64,000 nt of DNA from CAMDPA01 sp963825625 (GTDB lineage Bacteria > Pseudomonadota > Alphaproteobacteria > Rhizobiales > Hyphomicrobiaceae): contig CAWGUF010000010.1 of the NCBI GenBank assembly GCA_963825625.1, positions 62,001 to 126,000 of the forward strand, read 5' to 3'. The position numbers were made by a program, and so were the translations under genes. Below are positions 31,100-40,816 of the stretch, one piece after another (within the stretch, counting starts at the first letter, position 1; every line of letters starts with the position of its first letter). The notes below the pieces were generated by a model. The model worked only from the letters and a program-made list of their open reading frames with translations. It searched no databases and was not told the origin of the DNA.

Positions 31100-32977
31100 A
31101 TGACCTCTGACGCCAAGACGCAAAAGGCGAGCCTGCCGCTACTCGAATACGGGCTCCTGCTGCTGCTTGCGTTGCTGTGGGGGTCATCGTTCTCGTTCCT
31201 GAAACTCTCCGTTGCAACGATCCCGCCGATCACCGCGGCGGCTGGCCGGGCACTCCTGGCCGGCTTGCTGCTCTATGCAATCATGCGTTGGCAAGGTCAG
31301 CGGCTACCGCTCGACCGCAGCACCTTGAAAAGTCTTGCCGCTCTGGCACTCGTCAACACGCTGTTGCCCTACATTCTCATCACCTGGGGCATCAAGGGCG
31401 TGGATGCCAGCCTCGCCGTGATCCTCAATTCAACCACACCGATCTTTGCCTTCCTGATTACGTGGGGACTTACGCGGCAGGAACCGGTAACAGCGCGCAA
31501 GGCATTCGGCATTGCCACCGGACTTGCCGGCATCATCATGATTGTAGGGTCAGCCGCGCTATCAGGACTGGGTACCGAGCTGATCCCGCAGCTCTCCATC
31601 GTCTGCGGCTCCATTGCATATGCGACCTCCGCTATTTATGGCCGCTCCTTTCGCCATATGGGCCCTTTCGTGCCCGCCGCCGGCTCGTTGCTGCTGGCTT
31701 CCATCGTTCTGATACCGATGGCGCTCATTGTGGAGCAGCCTTGGACGGTATCCCCAAGCGCCACGTCGGTCACGGCACTGATCATCGTCGGGCTTTTCGG
31801 CACGGCCCTCGGAAATGTCCTCTATTTCCGGCTGCTCGGCAGCATCGGCTCGATCGCCACGACATCGCAGGCCTATCTGCGGGTCCCGATCGGGGTCCTC
31901 GTCTCGATGCTTCTTCTCGGCGAAACGCTGTCCACCTCCGGAGCCGCCGGCCTCGTCCTCGTCGTCATCGGCGTCGCCGCGATGACGATCCCTCGCGGCA
32001 CCCGCATTCCGGCCGGATGGCTCGGGCGGGGCCATGCCGGCAGCGGGCAGACATTGGCAGCCCAGTCGCCGCGATATACCGAGTACGCCCTGTTGTTGCT
32101 GCTCGCCGTTCTGTGGGCCGGCTCGTTCGTCTGGGTGAAGATCGGCCTCGAGACGATTCCCCCGCTCACGCTCATGCTCGGTCGCATTTCCATCGCGGCA
32201 CTCGCGCTGCTCGTCATAGTCAAGATGCGCGGCCTGCGCCTGCCTCGCGATGCCGATGTCTGGAAACGGTCGGCCTTGCAGGGCATCCTGACCACGGTGA
32301 TCCCGTTCTCGCTTGTCGCCTGGGGCCAGCAGTGGGTCGACGCAGGCGTCGCCGCAATCCTCAACTCTCTGGCGCCTGTGTTCGCGTTTCTCGTCACCTG
32401 GAGTGTCACGCGCCATGAATCGGCTTCCGCACTGAGGTTGTTCGGCATCGTTGCCGGACTTTCCGGGGTCGCACTTGTAATCGGTCCGTCAGCTTGGGGC
32501 GGTATCGGTCGGGAATTGATACCGCAGTTGGCGATCGTAGCCGCGTCCCTGAGCTATGGCCTCGGCGCCATCAACTCGCGCCACTTCCGCGGCGCTGATC
32601 CGGCGGTAAGCGCAACCAGCGCCCTGTTGTGCGCGACCGCCATCATGCTGCCGCTCGCCCTTTTAGTGGAGCGGCCATGGAACATTGTTCCGTCCACGTC
32701 CTCGTTGACGGCCATGATCGGCATCGGCTTGTTCTCGACCGCGCTCGGCTTCTTGATCTACTTTCGCCTATCCAGAACTCTGGGCCCGATCCTTCTGAGC
32801 AGCCAGTCCTACCTGCGCGCACCGATCGGCGTCCTGCTTGGCGCCGTCATCCTCGGCGAGGCCGTGACCGGCTGGATGCTGGGCGGAATGGCGATGGTCG
32901 TCGTCGGCGTTGCCGCAATGTCTCTTCCCGCTCGTGCTGAACGGCGCACCACAGAGGAGACCGGACGCAGCCCGTGA
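31100..32977 (+). CDS. double-length EamA (DMT superfamily) transporter, two complete transporters in one frame
   Basis: ATG 31100 opens a 625-residue protein made of two homologous halves, residues about 15-300 and about 330-610. Each half has ten predicted helices, i.e. two EamA repeats, with repeated landmarks: LLLLLALLWGSSF against LLLLLAVLWAGSF, DASLAVILNSTTPIFAFLITW against a matching DAGVAAILNS segment, and LIPQLSIV against LIPQLAIV. Ordinary EamA proteins are about 300 residues with ten helices, so this is a tandem gene fusion giving about 20 helices. The joint is a hydrophilic stretch (near 305-330). The substrate is unknown (amino acids or drugs in relatives). Divergent from tlyA. 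Confidence 0.88.
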   Translation: MTSDAKTQKASLPLLEYGLLLLLALLWGSSFSFLKLSVATIPPITAAAGRALLAGLLLYAIMRWQGQRLPLDRSTLKSLAALALVNTLLPYILITWGIKGVDASLAVILNSTTPIFAFLITWGLTRQEPVTARKAFGIATGLAGIIMIVGSAALSGLGTELIPQLSIVCGSIAYATSAIYGRSFRHMGPFVPAAGSLLLASIVLIPMALIVEQPWTVSPSATSVTALIIVGLFGTALGNVLYFRLLGSIGSIATTSQAYLRVPIGVLVSMLLLGETLSTSGAAGLVLVVIGVAAMTIPRGTRIPAGWLGRGHAGSGQTLAAQSPRYTEYALLLLLAVLWAGSFVWVKIGLETIPPLTLMLGRISIAALALLVIVKMRGLRLPRDADVWKRSALQGILTTVIPFSLVAWGQQWVDAGVAAILNSLAPVFAFLVTWSVTRHESASALRLFGIVAGLSGVALVIGPSAWGGIGRELIPQLAIVAASLSYGLGAINSRHFRGADPAVSATSALLCATAIMLPLALLVERPWNIVPSTSSLTAMIGIGLFSTALGFLIYFRLSRTLGPILLSSQSYLRAPIGVLLGAVILGEAVTGWMLGGMAMVVVGVAAMSLPARAERRTTEETGRSP

Positions 32978-32984
32978 ATTTCCG

Positions 32985-33671
32985 CTAGAAGCGAAGCACC
33001 CGGAGCCAGCGCATCACATCGAGCAGGCTCAGCGCGGCAGCCGCGACATACGTGAACGCCGCCGCCCTCAGGATCGAGCGGGCCGCCGGCATGTCCTCCG
33101 GCTTCAGGAAATTACCCGCCTGCAGCACCGGCAACGCACGCCCGAAGCTTGCATCGATCTCTACAGGCAATGTCACAGCATGAATCAGCACCGCGAACGC
33201 CAGGAAGAACAGGCCGGCGACCACCTCGACCAACAAGATCGCTGGCGACTTGGCGATGATCAGCAGCAGTGGCGCCACCAGCATGATGATCGCCCCGACG
33301 CTCTCCAGACGGGCGGCTTGTTTCGCCAGGCGCGTGCGCGTCACAAGCGGACCGTAGCCCGTGGCATCCTGCATCGCGTGCCCGACCTCGTGCGCTGCGA
33401 TGACGACAGCGGATAACGACCGCCCGCCGTAGGTCTGCTTTGCCAGGCGCACCGTTTTTGTCTCGGGATCGTAATGATCTCCGATCTGGGTCTCCTCCAC
33501 CCCGACCCCGTTCAGACCAAGACGATCCAGCAGATGACGGGCAAACTCCCCACCCGTACCTGGAATGTCCGGTCGCTCGCCGGAATGCCGCTCGATCACC
33601 CGGCGCACCCACATCTGCGGCAGAAACGCCAGCATCACGATGGCAACCACGACGATCAGAACAACAGCCAA
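32985..33671 (-). CDS. YugP-family zinc metallopeptidase (Zn_peptidase_2)
   Basis: A 228-residue inner-membrane protein from ATG 33671. A first helix (VVLIVVVAIVMLAFLPQMWV) is followed by a conserved region with the zinc-binding HEVGH (residues 94-98) in a IAAHEVGHAMQD context, two more hydrophobic segments (about 125-165) and a C-terminal helix pair. The YugP family is widespread but its substrate is unknown. It converges on the EamA gene with only 7 bases between stops. Confidence 0.9.
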   Translation of the reverse strand: MAVVLIVVVAIVMLAFLPQMWVRRVIERHSGERPDIPGTGGEFARHLLDRLGLNGVGVEETQIGDHYDPETKTVRLAKQTYGGRSLSAVVIAAHEVGHAMQDATGYGPLVTRTRLAKQAARLESVGAIIMLVAPLLLIIAKSPAILLVEVVAGLFFLAFAVLIHAVTLPVEIDASFGRALPVLQAGNFLKPEDMPAARSILRAAAFTYVAAAALSLLDVMRWLRVLRF

Positions 33672-33778
33672 TGCACACCTCCGGCACGTAGTGAGGGCCC
33701 CATCATATAGGCAATTTGGAAGCCCCGTGCAGGGAGTTGCGGGCTGACCCTTAAGTGCTTGGCGTCAGTGCCGTAATG

Positions 33779-34099
33779 CTAGTCGAACAGCCCCATCTGG
33801 TCGGGATGGACACTGCGCGGGATTCGCTTGTGCCGGCCATAGTCGATCCGATCCACCAGCGCCGGATAGCGGTCCTTGAACAGAGCGATGGCCTTGGCGC
33901 GGGAGCCGAAGAACCGTTGCTCTTCCCAGATCTCATACAGCCTGCGCGGATCACACCCATAGCGCGCGATAAGGTCCTTGCGCCGGATCCTGAGCCATCG
34001 GGCGATCCAGATATCGATCGCGTCGGCCTCGGTCAGCGGCCGCGGCACCTGCAGCAGAGCGCAGGTCTGTACCTCTTCACTATTCTGACGCGTTTGCAT
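33779..34099 (-). CDS. uncharacterised small protein
   Basis: A protein of about 106 residues from ATG 34099; ATG 34165 (128 residues) is an alternative with equally weak ribosome binding site. The conserved-looking part DAIDIWIARWLRIRRKDLI followed by RYGCDPRRLYEIWEEQRF suggests a small helical, basic protein seen in Rhizobiales genomes. No domain is recognised. It is divergent from hisA, whose control region lies in or just upstream of its 5' end. Confidence 0.6.
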   Translation of the reverse strand: MQTRQNSEEVQTCALLQVPRPLTEADAIDIWIARWLRIRRKDLIARYGCDPRRLYEIWEEQRFFGSRAKAIALFKDRYPALVDRIDYGRHKRIPRSVHPDQMGLFD

Positions 34100-34226
34100 G
34101 ACGACCGAAACTTGACTATCGAAGGAACTCTGCGGATTTACAGCACGCAAGTACGCCGAATCCATGACGTTTCTTGCTGCCACAACCCGATACTCAGCAC
34201 CTGCACACCGCCCCGAGGAGCCGATC

Positions 34227-34967
34227 GTGATCCTGTTTCCCGCCATCGACCTGAAGGATGGCGCCTGTGTTCGGCTCAAGCTGGGCGAAATGAGCGAGGC
34301 CACTGTATTCAACCAGGACCCCGCGGCTCAAGCACGAACCTTCCAGTCCCAGGGCTTCGATTGGCTGCATATCGTCGATCTCAACGGCGCTTTTGTCGGT
34401 AAGCCCGTCAACGCGGCCGCGGTCGAGGCGATCCTCGGCGCCATTACCATCCCCGTACAGCTGGGAGGCGGCATCCGCGACATGGCGACGATCGAGGCAT
34501 GGCTGCAGCGCGGCATTCAGCGCGTCATCCTCGGCACGGTCGCAGTCCGCAACCCGGAGCTTGTAAAAGAGGCGTGCCGAAGCTTCCCCGACCGCGTCGC
34601 TGTCGGCATCGACGCGAAAGCAGGCAAGGTCGCGGTTGAAGGCTGGGCGGAGACAAGCGAGTTGGCAGCAATCGACCTGGCCCGCCGCTTCGAGGATTGC
34701 GGCGTTGCAGCGATCATTTACACCGATATTGAACGGGACGGCGTGCTCAAGGGACTGAACCTCCCGGCCACCGCCGAGCTGGCGGGCTCAACCTCCATTC
34801 CCGTCATCGCTTCGGGCGGCCTCGCCTCGATCGAGGACGTCAAGGCGCTGCTGCAGCCGGAGTACGCCAGCCTCGAAGGTGCTATCACTGGCCGTGCCTT
34901 GTATGATGGCCGGCTCGACCCGGCTGAGGCGCTGGCATTGATTGCTGCATCGAGCGCCCCAACCTGA
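34227..34967 (+). CDS. hisA: phosphoribosylformimino-5-aminoimidazole carboxamide ribotide isomerase
   Basis: HisA catalyses the fourth step of histidine synthesis, the Amadori isomerisation of ProFAR to PRFAR. GTG 34227 with GAGGAG upstream gives 246 residues, the normal length. The (beta/alpha)8 barrel shows catalytic Asp8 in PAIDLKDG, the QLGGGIR phosphate loop, AVGIDAK and YTDIERDG with the second catalytic Asp, and VIASGG before the last helix. hisF, which usually follows in alphaproteobacteria, is absent; an RraA-like gene follows. Confidence 0.96.
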   Translation: MILFPAIDLKDGACVRLKLGEMSEATVFNQDPAAQARTFQSQGFDWLHIVDLNGAFVGKPVNAAAVEAILGAITIPVQLGGGIRDMATIEAWLQRGIQRVILGTVAVRNPELVKEACRSFPDRVAVGIDAKAGKVAVEGWAETSELAAIDLARRFEDCGVAAIIYTDIERDGVLKGLNLPATAELAGSTSIPVIASGGLASIEDVKALLQPEYASLEGAITGRALYDGRLDPAEALALIAASSAPT

Positions 34968-35083
34968 CGAGCCCACGAGTCTCCTTGACATGCGGCCAGT
35001 GGGCGTTGACACGAGCCTGCTGACGATGACCCTGTGCATCGGAGAGCACACGACGCCCCGATTGTACGAGGAGGGAGACTTCG

Positions 35084-35830
35084 ATGACCGAAACCGATCA
35101 CGGCGAAAAGCTGCCCAGATTGACGGGCAAGATCAGTCCGGACCGTATCCGTCTCATGCGAGCCCCCCGCCCGCCATCAGGCATGATTGAAGGCTTCAGG
35201 CGCATCGGCGACGCAACCAGCGTCATATCCGACATCATGGATGAACTGGGCATCACCGGAGTGATCGGAAGCTCGGTATTGAAACCGACGATCCCTGATG
35301 CAGCGATCGTCGGTCCCGCCCTCACTGTTCGCAACATTCTGCAGCGCGAGCACGTCTACGAGACCGCACGCGCTCAAGTGAACCGCATGGCGGAATTCGA
35401 GGCGCACAATCTTGCGCTGCCGGGCGACGTGGTCGTCATCGACGGCGTCGCCGGCGTCTCCAACATGGGTGGCATCTCGGCACAGACTGGCAAACGGCAA
35501 GGCGAAGCTGGCGCGATCGTCTCCGGCGGCATTCGCGATGTCGGCCATTCCCGTCGTGTTGGCTATCCCCTGTGGTCCACGGAGATGACCCCGGTCACCG
35601 GCAAGTGGCGCATAGAGACCGTCGAGATCAACGGCGATATCGAGATTGCCGGCATCCGGGTCTCGCCGGGCGATATCGTTGTCGCCGATGAGACCGGCGT
35701 CTGCTTCATTCCCCTTGCACGTGCAGCCGAAGTCCTCGCCAAGGCCATGAAGAAGTCCGAGTTCGAGGCGGCAAAGTGCGAAGCCATCGATTCCGGCACC
35801 GCCGTTGCCGACCTTCCCAACAACGCGTGA
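35084..35830 (+). CDS. RraA-like/HMG aldolase family protein
   Basis: A 248-residue protein from ATG 35084 with GAGGGAG upstream. It has the RraA fold landmarks: TSVISDIMDELG, GPALTVR, GDVVVIDG and the GAIVSGGIRDV motif containing the Gly-Gly-x-Arg-Asp active-site signature shared by class II 4-hydroxy-4-methyl-2-oxoglutarate/oxaloacetate aldolases and dimethylmenaquinone methyltransferase-annotated proteins. The catalytic Arg-Asp pair suggests a metal-dependent aldolase or decarboxylase rather than a pure RNase E regulator. Substrate unknown. Confidence 0.85.
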   Translation: MTETDHGEKLPRLTGKISPDRIRLMRAPRPPSGMIEGFRRIGDATSVISDIMDELGITGVIGSSVLKPTIPDAAIVGPALTVRNILQREHVYETARAQVNRMAEFEAHNLALPGDVVVIDGVAGVSNMGGISAQTGKRQGEAGAIVSGGIRDVGHSRRVGYPLWSTEMTPVTGKWRIETVEINGDIEIAGIRVSPGDIVVADETGVCFIPLARAAEVLAKAMKKSEFEAAKCEAIDSGTAVADLPNNA

Positions 35831-35869
35831 GCGCGATGCCAATGCCGCTTGACGGCTCGCATGACGTCG

Positions 35870-36769
35870 TCACTCGCCGTGCTCCAGCGCCGCAGCAATC
35901 GCCAGCATGTCACGCCAGGCCAGCCGCTTCTGGGCCGGTGTGCGAAGCAGATACGCCGGATGCAATGTCGCCATCACGCGCCGCGTCCGGCCGCCGAAAT
36001 CGATCTCACGCCATTTGCCTCTGAGGCGCATGATGCCTTCTTCCGCGCCGAGCAGGTTCTTTGCCGCAGCGCCGCCGAGCGCAACGATGATGTCGGGATC
36101 GACAAGCTCGATTTGCCGCTCCAGGAACGGCCGGCACGACTGCGCCTCGATCGGACTTGGCGTCCGGTTACCGGGAGGCCGCCAGTACACGGTGTTGGTG
36201 ATGTGGCAATCGGCCTCCGTCATTCCGATACCCGCCAGCATCTTGTCCAGCAGCTTGCCAGCGCGCCCCACGAAGGGGCGCCCTTCCAGATCTTCCTCGC
36301 GACCAGGCGCCTCGCCGATCAGCATCAGCCGCGCCTTGGCTGCGCCGCGGTAGAAGCAGAGGTTTTTCGCCGTGGCCTTGAGCGCGCAACCATCGAATTT
36401 GGCCAAAGCCTCTCCGAGTGCCTCGATCGTTGGCGCCGACCGCGCAGCCTCGCGCGCGACGGCAACGGATTCGTCGGGCGCAGCGGCATGGAACTGCCGT
36501 GCAGGCGCCACTGCCGGTTGCGGCGGCGGACCGCCACGGGTTGGCGCCCGTACCCCGCCCGCTTCCGGCCGCGCCACCGGTTGGTCCGGCTCGCGAGCTC
36601 CATTCTCAGTCGAAGGTGCGCCAGAAGACTGCGCGGCAAAGCCTTGCCCTGGGCCCACGTCTCCGCGCGCCAGCCAATCGATCGGAATATCCTGCAGAGC
36701 TTCGTCGGCACCCAGCGCCTGATACCAGGCGAGCAGTTCCCGCGCGAGCCCCCGTGCGTTCTCGTCCAT
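35870..36769 (-). CDS. uracil-DNA glycosylase family 4-type
   Basis: A protein of 299 residues (301 if GTG 36775 is used). UDGs of this group remove uracil from DNA and carry a [4Fe-4S] cluster. The GEAPGREEDLEGRPFVG motif (with the catalytic region), ITNTVYWRPPGNRTP, the Cys in AQSCRPFL and the C-terminal LHPAYLL are all present. The first 90 residues are a Pro/Ala-rich, poorly conserved extension typical of alphaproteobacterial members. It is divergent from the GTA-like cluster. Confidence 0.9.
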   Translation of the reverse strand: MDENARGLARELLAWYQALGADEALQDIPIDWLARGDVGPGQGFAAQSSGAPSTENGAREPDQPVARPEAGGVRAPTRGGPPPQPAVAPARQFHAAAPDESVAVAREAARSAPTIEALGEALAKFDGCALKATAKNLCFYRGAAKARLMLIGEAPGREEDLEGRPFVGRAGKLLDKMLAGIGMTEADCHITNTVYWRPPGNRTPSPIEAQSCRPFLERQIELVDPDIIVALGGAAAKNLLGAEEGIMRLRGKWREIDFGGRTRRVMATLHPAYLLRTPAQKRLAWRDMLAIAAALEHGE

Positions 36770-37091
36770 TGCCACAGTCTATCCGCCGGCAGGAGTAAAC
36801 TCACCCACCAATTGCGCACCCTGATTGCCGCGTCCATGGCAGGCGGGCAGCGGGCGGCCACCAACAATCCCCCCCAAAAAACTTATCCTCGCAAATAATT
36901 CATCTGCCATAATGGCAGGTTTTCAAAGTAATAAAGCACTTTGCTCAAATAAAAAACAGATAATCGGAAGAATATCAATTGATAGCGCCCCGCTTCTCAT
37001 GTATAAAACTGCTACGATTTGAGAATTCCGCGATTGCCACGGTGTCACCATCGAGCATCGCTGCCAACGCCCCCTATCGAAACGAACGCAC
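36770..37091. promoter_or_regulatory. divergent control region upstream of the GTA-like cluster
   Basis: A 322-base region whose right half (about 36880-37020) is strikingly AT-rich compared with the surrounding DNA. It contains a perfect 7-bp palindrome around one base, CTGCCAT-A-ATGGCAG (36904-36918), that looks like an operator. It must hold the promoter of the terminase-portal genes and possibly that of the glycosylase gene. No -10/-35 pair is clear enough to name. Confidence 0.5.
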
Positions 37092-37646
37092 ATGGCAACC
37101 CGACCATCCAGGGCGCGCGATGTTGCGCGCGTGCTGTTTCTCGACGGCAGAGCATCGAACGCCAGAATCGCTGCCACGCTCGGCATATCGCGCCACACGG
37201 TGGCCCAGTGGGCGCGAACCGACGGCTGGCAACGCGGCAGCGCACCGGCCGACGACAGCCTTGTTTCCGACGCCTTGCGGACCACCGGCACGGACACGAT
37301 CAGGCCTCCGGCGCAACCGGTCCCGCCATCCGACCGCAACCAGCTCGTGAACCGCCTCTACCGCATCATCGACCACACCATCCGACTATTGGAGACGAGG
37401 ATGTCGAACGATCCCGCCGCTCCCGACGCCATGACGGAGCGCGACATGCGCGCGCTTGGCAACATCGTCCGCTCAATCGACAAATTGAAGGACCTCGAAC
37501 CTGGACACGGCAAACCCGACCCCGACAAGCCCAAGGCCGGACGAGCTCCCGCCACACCGGACGAGGAGGACCGCCTGCGCAAGCGCATTGTTGAGCGCAT
37601 TCTCAAGCTGCGAGAGCGCCGAGGAGCTGCAAGCGGCGGTCGCTGA
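37092..37646 (+). CDS. small terminase subunit-like DNA-binding protein (GTA gp1 type)
   Basis: A 184-residue protein from ATG 37092. Residues about 10-45 form a helix-turn-helix (ARVLFLDGRASNARIAATLG, then ISRHTVAQWAR). The middle (LVNRLYRIIDHTIRLLETRM) is helical and suited to oligomerisation; the C-terminus is highly charged (ERILKLRERRG). It directly precedes the large terminase gene, the place of the small terminase in phages and GTAs. The small terminase recognises DNA and loads the packaging motor; in GTAs its specificity is relaxed. The sequence alone does not prove the family, so the call rests largely on position. Confidence 0.65.
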   Translation: MATRPSRARDVARVLFLDGRASNARIAATLGISRHTVAQWARTDGWQRGSAPADDSLVSDALRTTGTDTIRPPAQPVPPSDRNQLVNRLYRIIDHTIRLLETRMSNDPAAPDAMTERDMRALGNIVRSIDKLKDLEPGHGKPDPDKPKAGRAPATPDEEDRLRKRIVERILKLRERRGAASGGR

Positions 37647-38928
37647 CCTGTCGGCCGAAGAGCTGGCCTGGCTCGAAGCGCGATTGGCAGCTTTGGTCGC
37701 GCGATGATCAGCTGCCGCCCGCCGCCGACGCCGCCAGCCCGTGGCGGACCTGGCTCGATGCTTGGCGGCCGCGGCGCCGGCAAGACGCGGGCGGGCGCGG
37801 AATGGATCCGGCCGCATCGTGTTCGAGCATGCCTGCGATCGCCAGGCGCCACGCCCATACGCATCGCACTCGTCGGCGAGACGATGCGCGACGCCCGCAA
37901 TGTGATGGTCGACGGCGTATCCGGCATGCGTCGGCGTCCATGGCGACGGACCAGCGCCCCGTATTCGAAGCCTCCCGCCAGCAGCTCGTCTGGCCGTGCG
38001 GCTCGATCGCCCAGTTGTTCTCCGCGCAAGATCCCGACGGCCTGCGCGGACCGCAGTTCCACGCCGCATGGTGCGACGAGCTGGCAAAGTGGCTGTACGC
38101 TGACGAGACCTGGGACATGCTGCAGTTTGCATTGCGGCTCGGCGACCACCCGCGCGCGCTCGTCACCACGACGCCGCGCCCCATTCCGCTGCTGCGCCGC
38201 CTGCATCGATGATCCGGCGACGGCTGTCGACCAGAGTGCGAACGGCGGACAACGCCGCGAACCTGGCGCCGTCGTTCATCGCCGAGATGCGGCGCCGCTA
38301 CGGCGGTACGCTGCTCGGGCGCCAGGAGCTCGACGGCGAGCTGATCGAGAACGTAGCCGGCGCCCTGTGGCGCGCCGACTGGATCGAGGCGACACGCGCC
38401 GCGAGGCCTCCACCGCTGCAGCGCATCGTTGTCGCCGTCGATCCGCCGGTGACCGCGACCGCAGTCCTCCGACGCCTGCGGCATCGTCGTCGCCGGCCTC
38501 GGCGAGGACCGGCGCGCCTACGTTCTCGCCGATCGGACGCTCCAGGGCCGCGACGCCCGACGTGTGGGCCCGCGCGGCGGTCGCCGCCTACCGCGACTTC
38601 GACGCCGATCGCATCGTCGCCGAGGTCAACCAGGGCGGCGACCTCGTCGTCGGCGTTCTCAAGCAGGTCGATGCCGAGCGTGCCGGTGTCGCAAGGTGCG
38701 GGCGACGCGCGGCAAGTGGCTGCGCGCCGAGCCGGTCGCTGCGCTCTATGCCGAAGGCCGCGTTGCCCACGTCGGCACGCTTCAAGGAGCTGGAAGGCCA
38801 GATGCTGACCTTCGGCGCCGGAGGCGTGGCCAGGCGGGCGCAGCCCGGACCGTCTGGATGCGCTGGTGTGGGCACTGACCGACTTGATGCTGGAGCAGGC
38901 TCCGCTGCCCAGCGTGCGCACGATCTGA
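37620..38928 (+). pseudogene. large terminase subunit (GTA gp2 type), frame-broken
   Basis: The packaging ATPase/nuclease. In order, across several frames: Walker A LGGRGAGKTRAGAEW, the motif LFSAQDPDGLRGPQ, a Walker B-like AAWCDELAKW, the coupling motif TTTPRPIPLL, then the RNase H-like nuclease domain with VVAVDPP, IVAEVNQGGD and the final LDALVWALTDLML. Uninterrupted length would be about 430 residues. I count eight to ten frame changes. The start overlaps the small terminase gene end (ATG/GTG near 37620 uncertain). Stop at 38926-38928. Confidence 0.85.
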
Positions 38929-38931
38929 AGT

Positions 38932-39008
38932 AGGTCGGGTCGAGCAACGAGACCCGACAGCCTCGCGGCCTCACCGATCTGTCGGGTCACCTCGCGTCGA
39001 CCCGACCT
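38932..39008. repeat. nested palindromic repeat (REP-like)
   Basis: An outer 12-bp inverted repeat (AGGTCGGGTCGA, 38932-38943, with 38997-39008) encloses an inner 10-bp one (GACCCGACAG, 38951-38960, with 38979-38988). The arms are themselves related (TCGGGTC). Such TCGGGTC-based palindromes are typical extragenic repeats of Rhizobiales. It fills the gap between the terminase and portal genes. Confidence 0.75.
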
Positions 39009-39035
39009 GCGACGAAACTATCGAAAGGTCCAAGC

Positions 39036-40816
39036 ATGCCGACACGACCAGCTCCGCTGGCCGCGAGCCCTCTCGCGCGCCTGCGCGACGGTATCGCGAG
39101 CTTGTGGCCACGCACCGCCCGTCGGCGCCGAAGAGGCAAAGGCCTCCGCCACCGGCCCGCTGATCGCGCTCCAGACGATGGGCCAGCCGGTCTGGACACC
39201 GCGCGACTACGCCTCGTTCGCCCGCGAAGGCATGATGCAGAACGCGATCGTCTATCGCTCCGTCCGCATGATCGCGGAAGCGGCGGCCTCGGTGCCGCTG
39301 CTGCTCTACGAGCGCGATGCACGAGATCATCGATCATCCGCTCATCGACCTCATCGACCGCCCCAACCGCGCCCAGACCGGCACCGATCTGATGGAGGCC
39401 TGGTCGGCTTCCTGCTGGTCTCCGGCAACGGCTACCTGGAGGTCGTCGCCGTCGGTGGCCAGCCCCGCGAGCTGCACGCGCTGCGCCCCGACCGCGTCAA
39501 GGTCGTTCCGGGTGCGGACGGCTGGCCCGACGGCTACGAGTACACGGCCGCCGGCCAGACGGTGCGCATCGCCGGCGAGGCGGTACCCGGCGTGCGCCCG
39601 CGTGCTGCACCTGCGCCTGTTCCATCCCGCCAACGATCACTACGGCCTCTCGCCGATCGAGGCAGCCGCCACGCGCCATCGACCTGCACAACACGGCGGC
39701 GAAATGGAACAAGGCGCTGCTCGACAATTCGGCGCGGCCGTCCGGCGCCCTGGTCTACTCCAACGGCGCGCACATGACCGCCGATCAGTTCGCGCGGCTG
39801 AAAGCGGAACTGGAGGCGAGCTTCCAGGGTACGCGCAATGCCGGCCGGCCGCTGCTGCTCGAAGGCGGCCTCGACTGGAAGGCGATGAGCCTGTCCCCGC
39901 GTGACCTCGACTTCATGGAGGCCAAGCACGCCGCCGCCCGCGAGATCGCGTTGGCGATCGGCGTGCCGCCGATGCTGCTCGGCATTCCCGGCGACAACAC
40001 GTATTCGAACTACGCGGAGGCGCAGCCGCGCGTTCTGGCGCCAGACGGTGCTGCCGCTGGTCGCCCGTGCCGCCCGCGCACTGACGTTGTGGCTGGCGCC
40101 CGCCTATGGCGGCGAGCTGCGGCTGGAGCCCGACCTCGACGCGGTGGAGGCGTTGTCGCCGGAGCGCGAAGCGTTGTGGGCGAGGCTCGATGCGGCGAGC
40201 TTCCTCACCGACGACGAGAAACGCGCCGCGGCGGGCTATGGGCCGAATAATGAGGAGGTGGCCGACGACAGCACCGGCCCTTTCGCGCATAAATACAACC
40301 CCAACCAGTCCCGCGTCCCCGCAGGCAATCCCGACGGTGGCCAGTGGACGGATGGTGATGGGGGCGGCGGTGGTGGTGATCGGACGAGGGTGGCAAATCG
40401 CCTGCTCCGTCGCCTACTCAGACAACGGCCGGCTGCTCCGCCGAAGCAACCTCAGTCTCCACCCTCGGTACCCATCCCGCCGGGAAAAGTCATCCGCAAC
40501 AAGAAGCTTGCGGGAGGGAAGCATGACAAGACCGGCATCCCATTTGATAAGCAGGGGTTTCCCGACTTCTCGGGAGTCGCGCGGAAAACCGTGCATCTCA
40601 AACATACAGGCAAGGACAGTATCGACTTTGCTGCAGCCAACAGAATGGCTGGATTCAAATCGACACCACCAGGATGGACGTGGCATCATCATCAAAATGT
40701 CCGGACGATGCAGCTTGCTACCGAGGCACATTCACTTCAGGACCGGGCACACAGGATCGAAAGGTCTCGGCAATCTACCGGGCCGGAAATCCGAGCGAAT
40801 GTTTCTGGAGTTGAAG
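39036..40816 (+). pseudogene. phage/GTA portal protein fused to a C-terminal WHH nuclease toxin domain, frame-broken
   Basis: Starting at ATG 39036, pieces in three frames make an HK97-type portal: MGQPVWTPRDYASFAREG, NAIVYRSVRMIAEAAA, LRPDRVKVVPG, LFHPANDHYGLSPIE, LDFMEAKHAAAREIALAIG, GVPPMLLGIPGDNTYSNY. Portals form the dodecameric DNA gate of the capsid. Here the end of the portal (SPEREALWARLDAASFLTDD...) is followed by a linker NPNQSRVPAGNPDGGQWTDG, a glycine run and a domain of about 130 residues: VPIPPGKVIRNKKLAGGKHD, DKQGFPDFSG and WTWHHHQNVRTMQL, then GHTGS after a frame change near 40735. That is the WHH family of HNH/Endonuclease VII nuclease toxins. An SUKH immunity gene starts next. 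At least seven frame changes occur; one (an extra C at about 40026) is absent from the second copy of this region at 46066. Confidence 0.8.
40027..40357 (+). repeat. portal 3'-end repeat, copy A
   Basis: These 331 bases recur at 46067-46397 with one mismatch (40182 G against C) and, less exactly, at 47264-47632 and 48537-48772. They encode the end of the portal and the GGQWTDG linker. Each copy marks the 5' edge of a toxin cassette. Confidence 0.95.
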
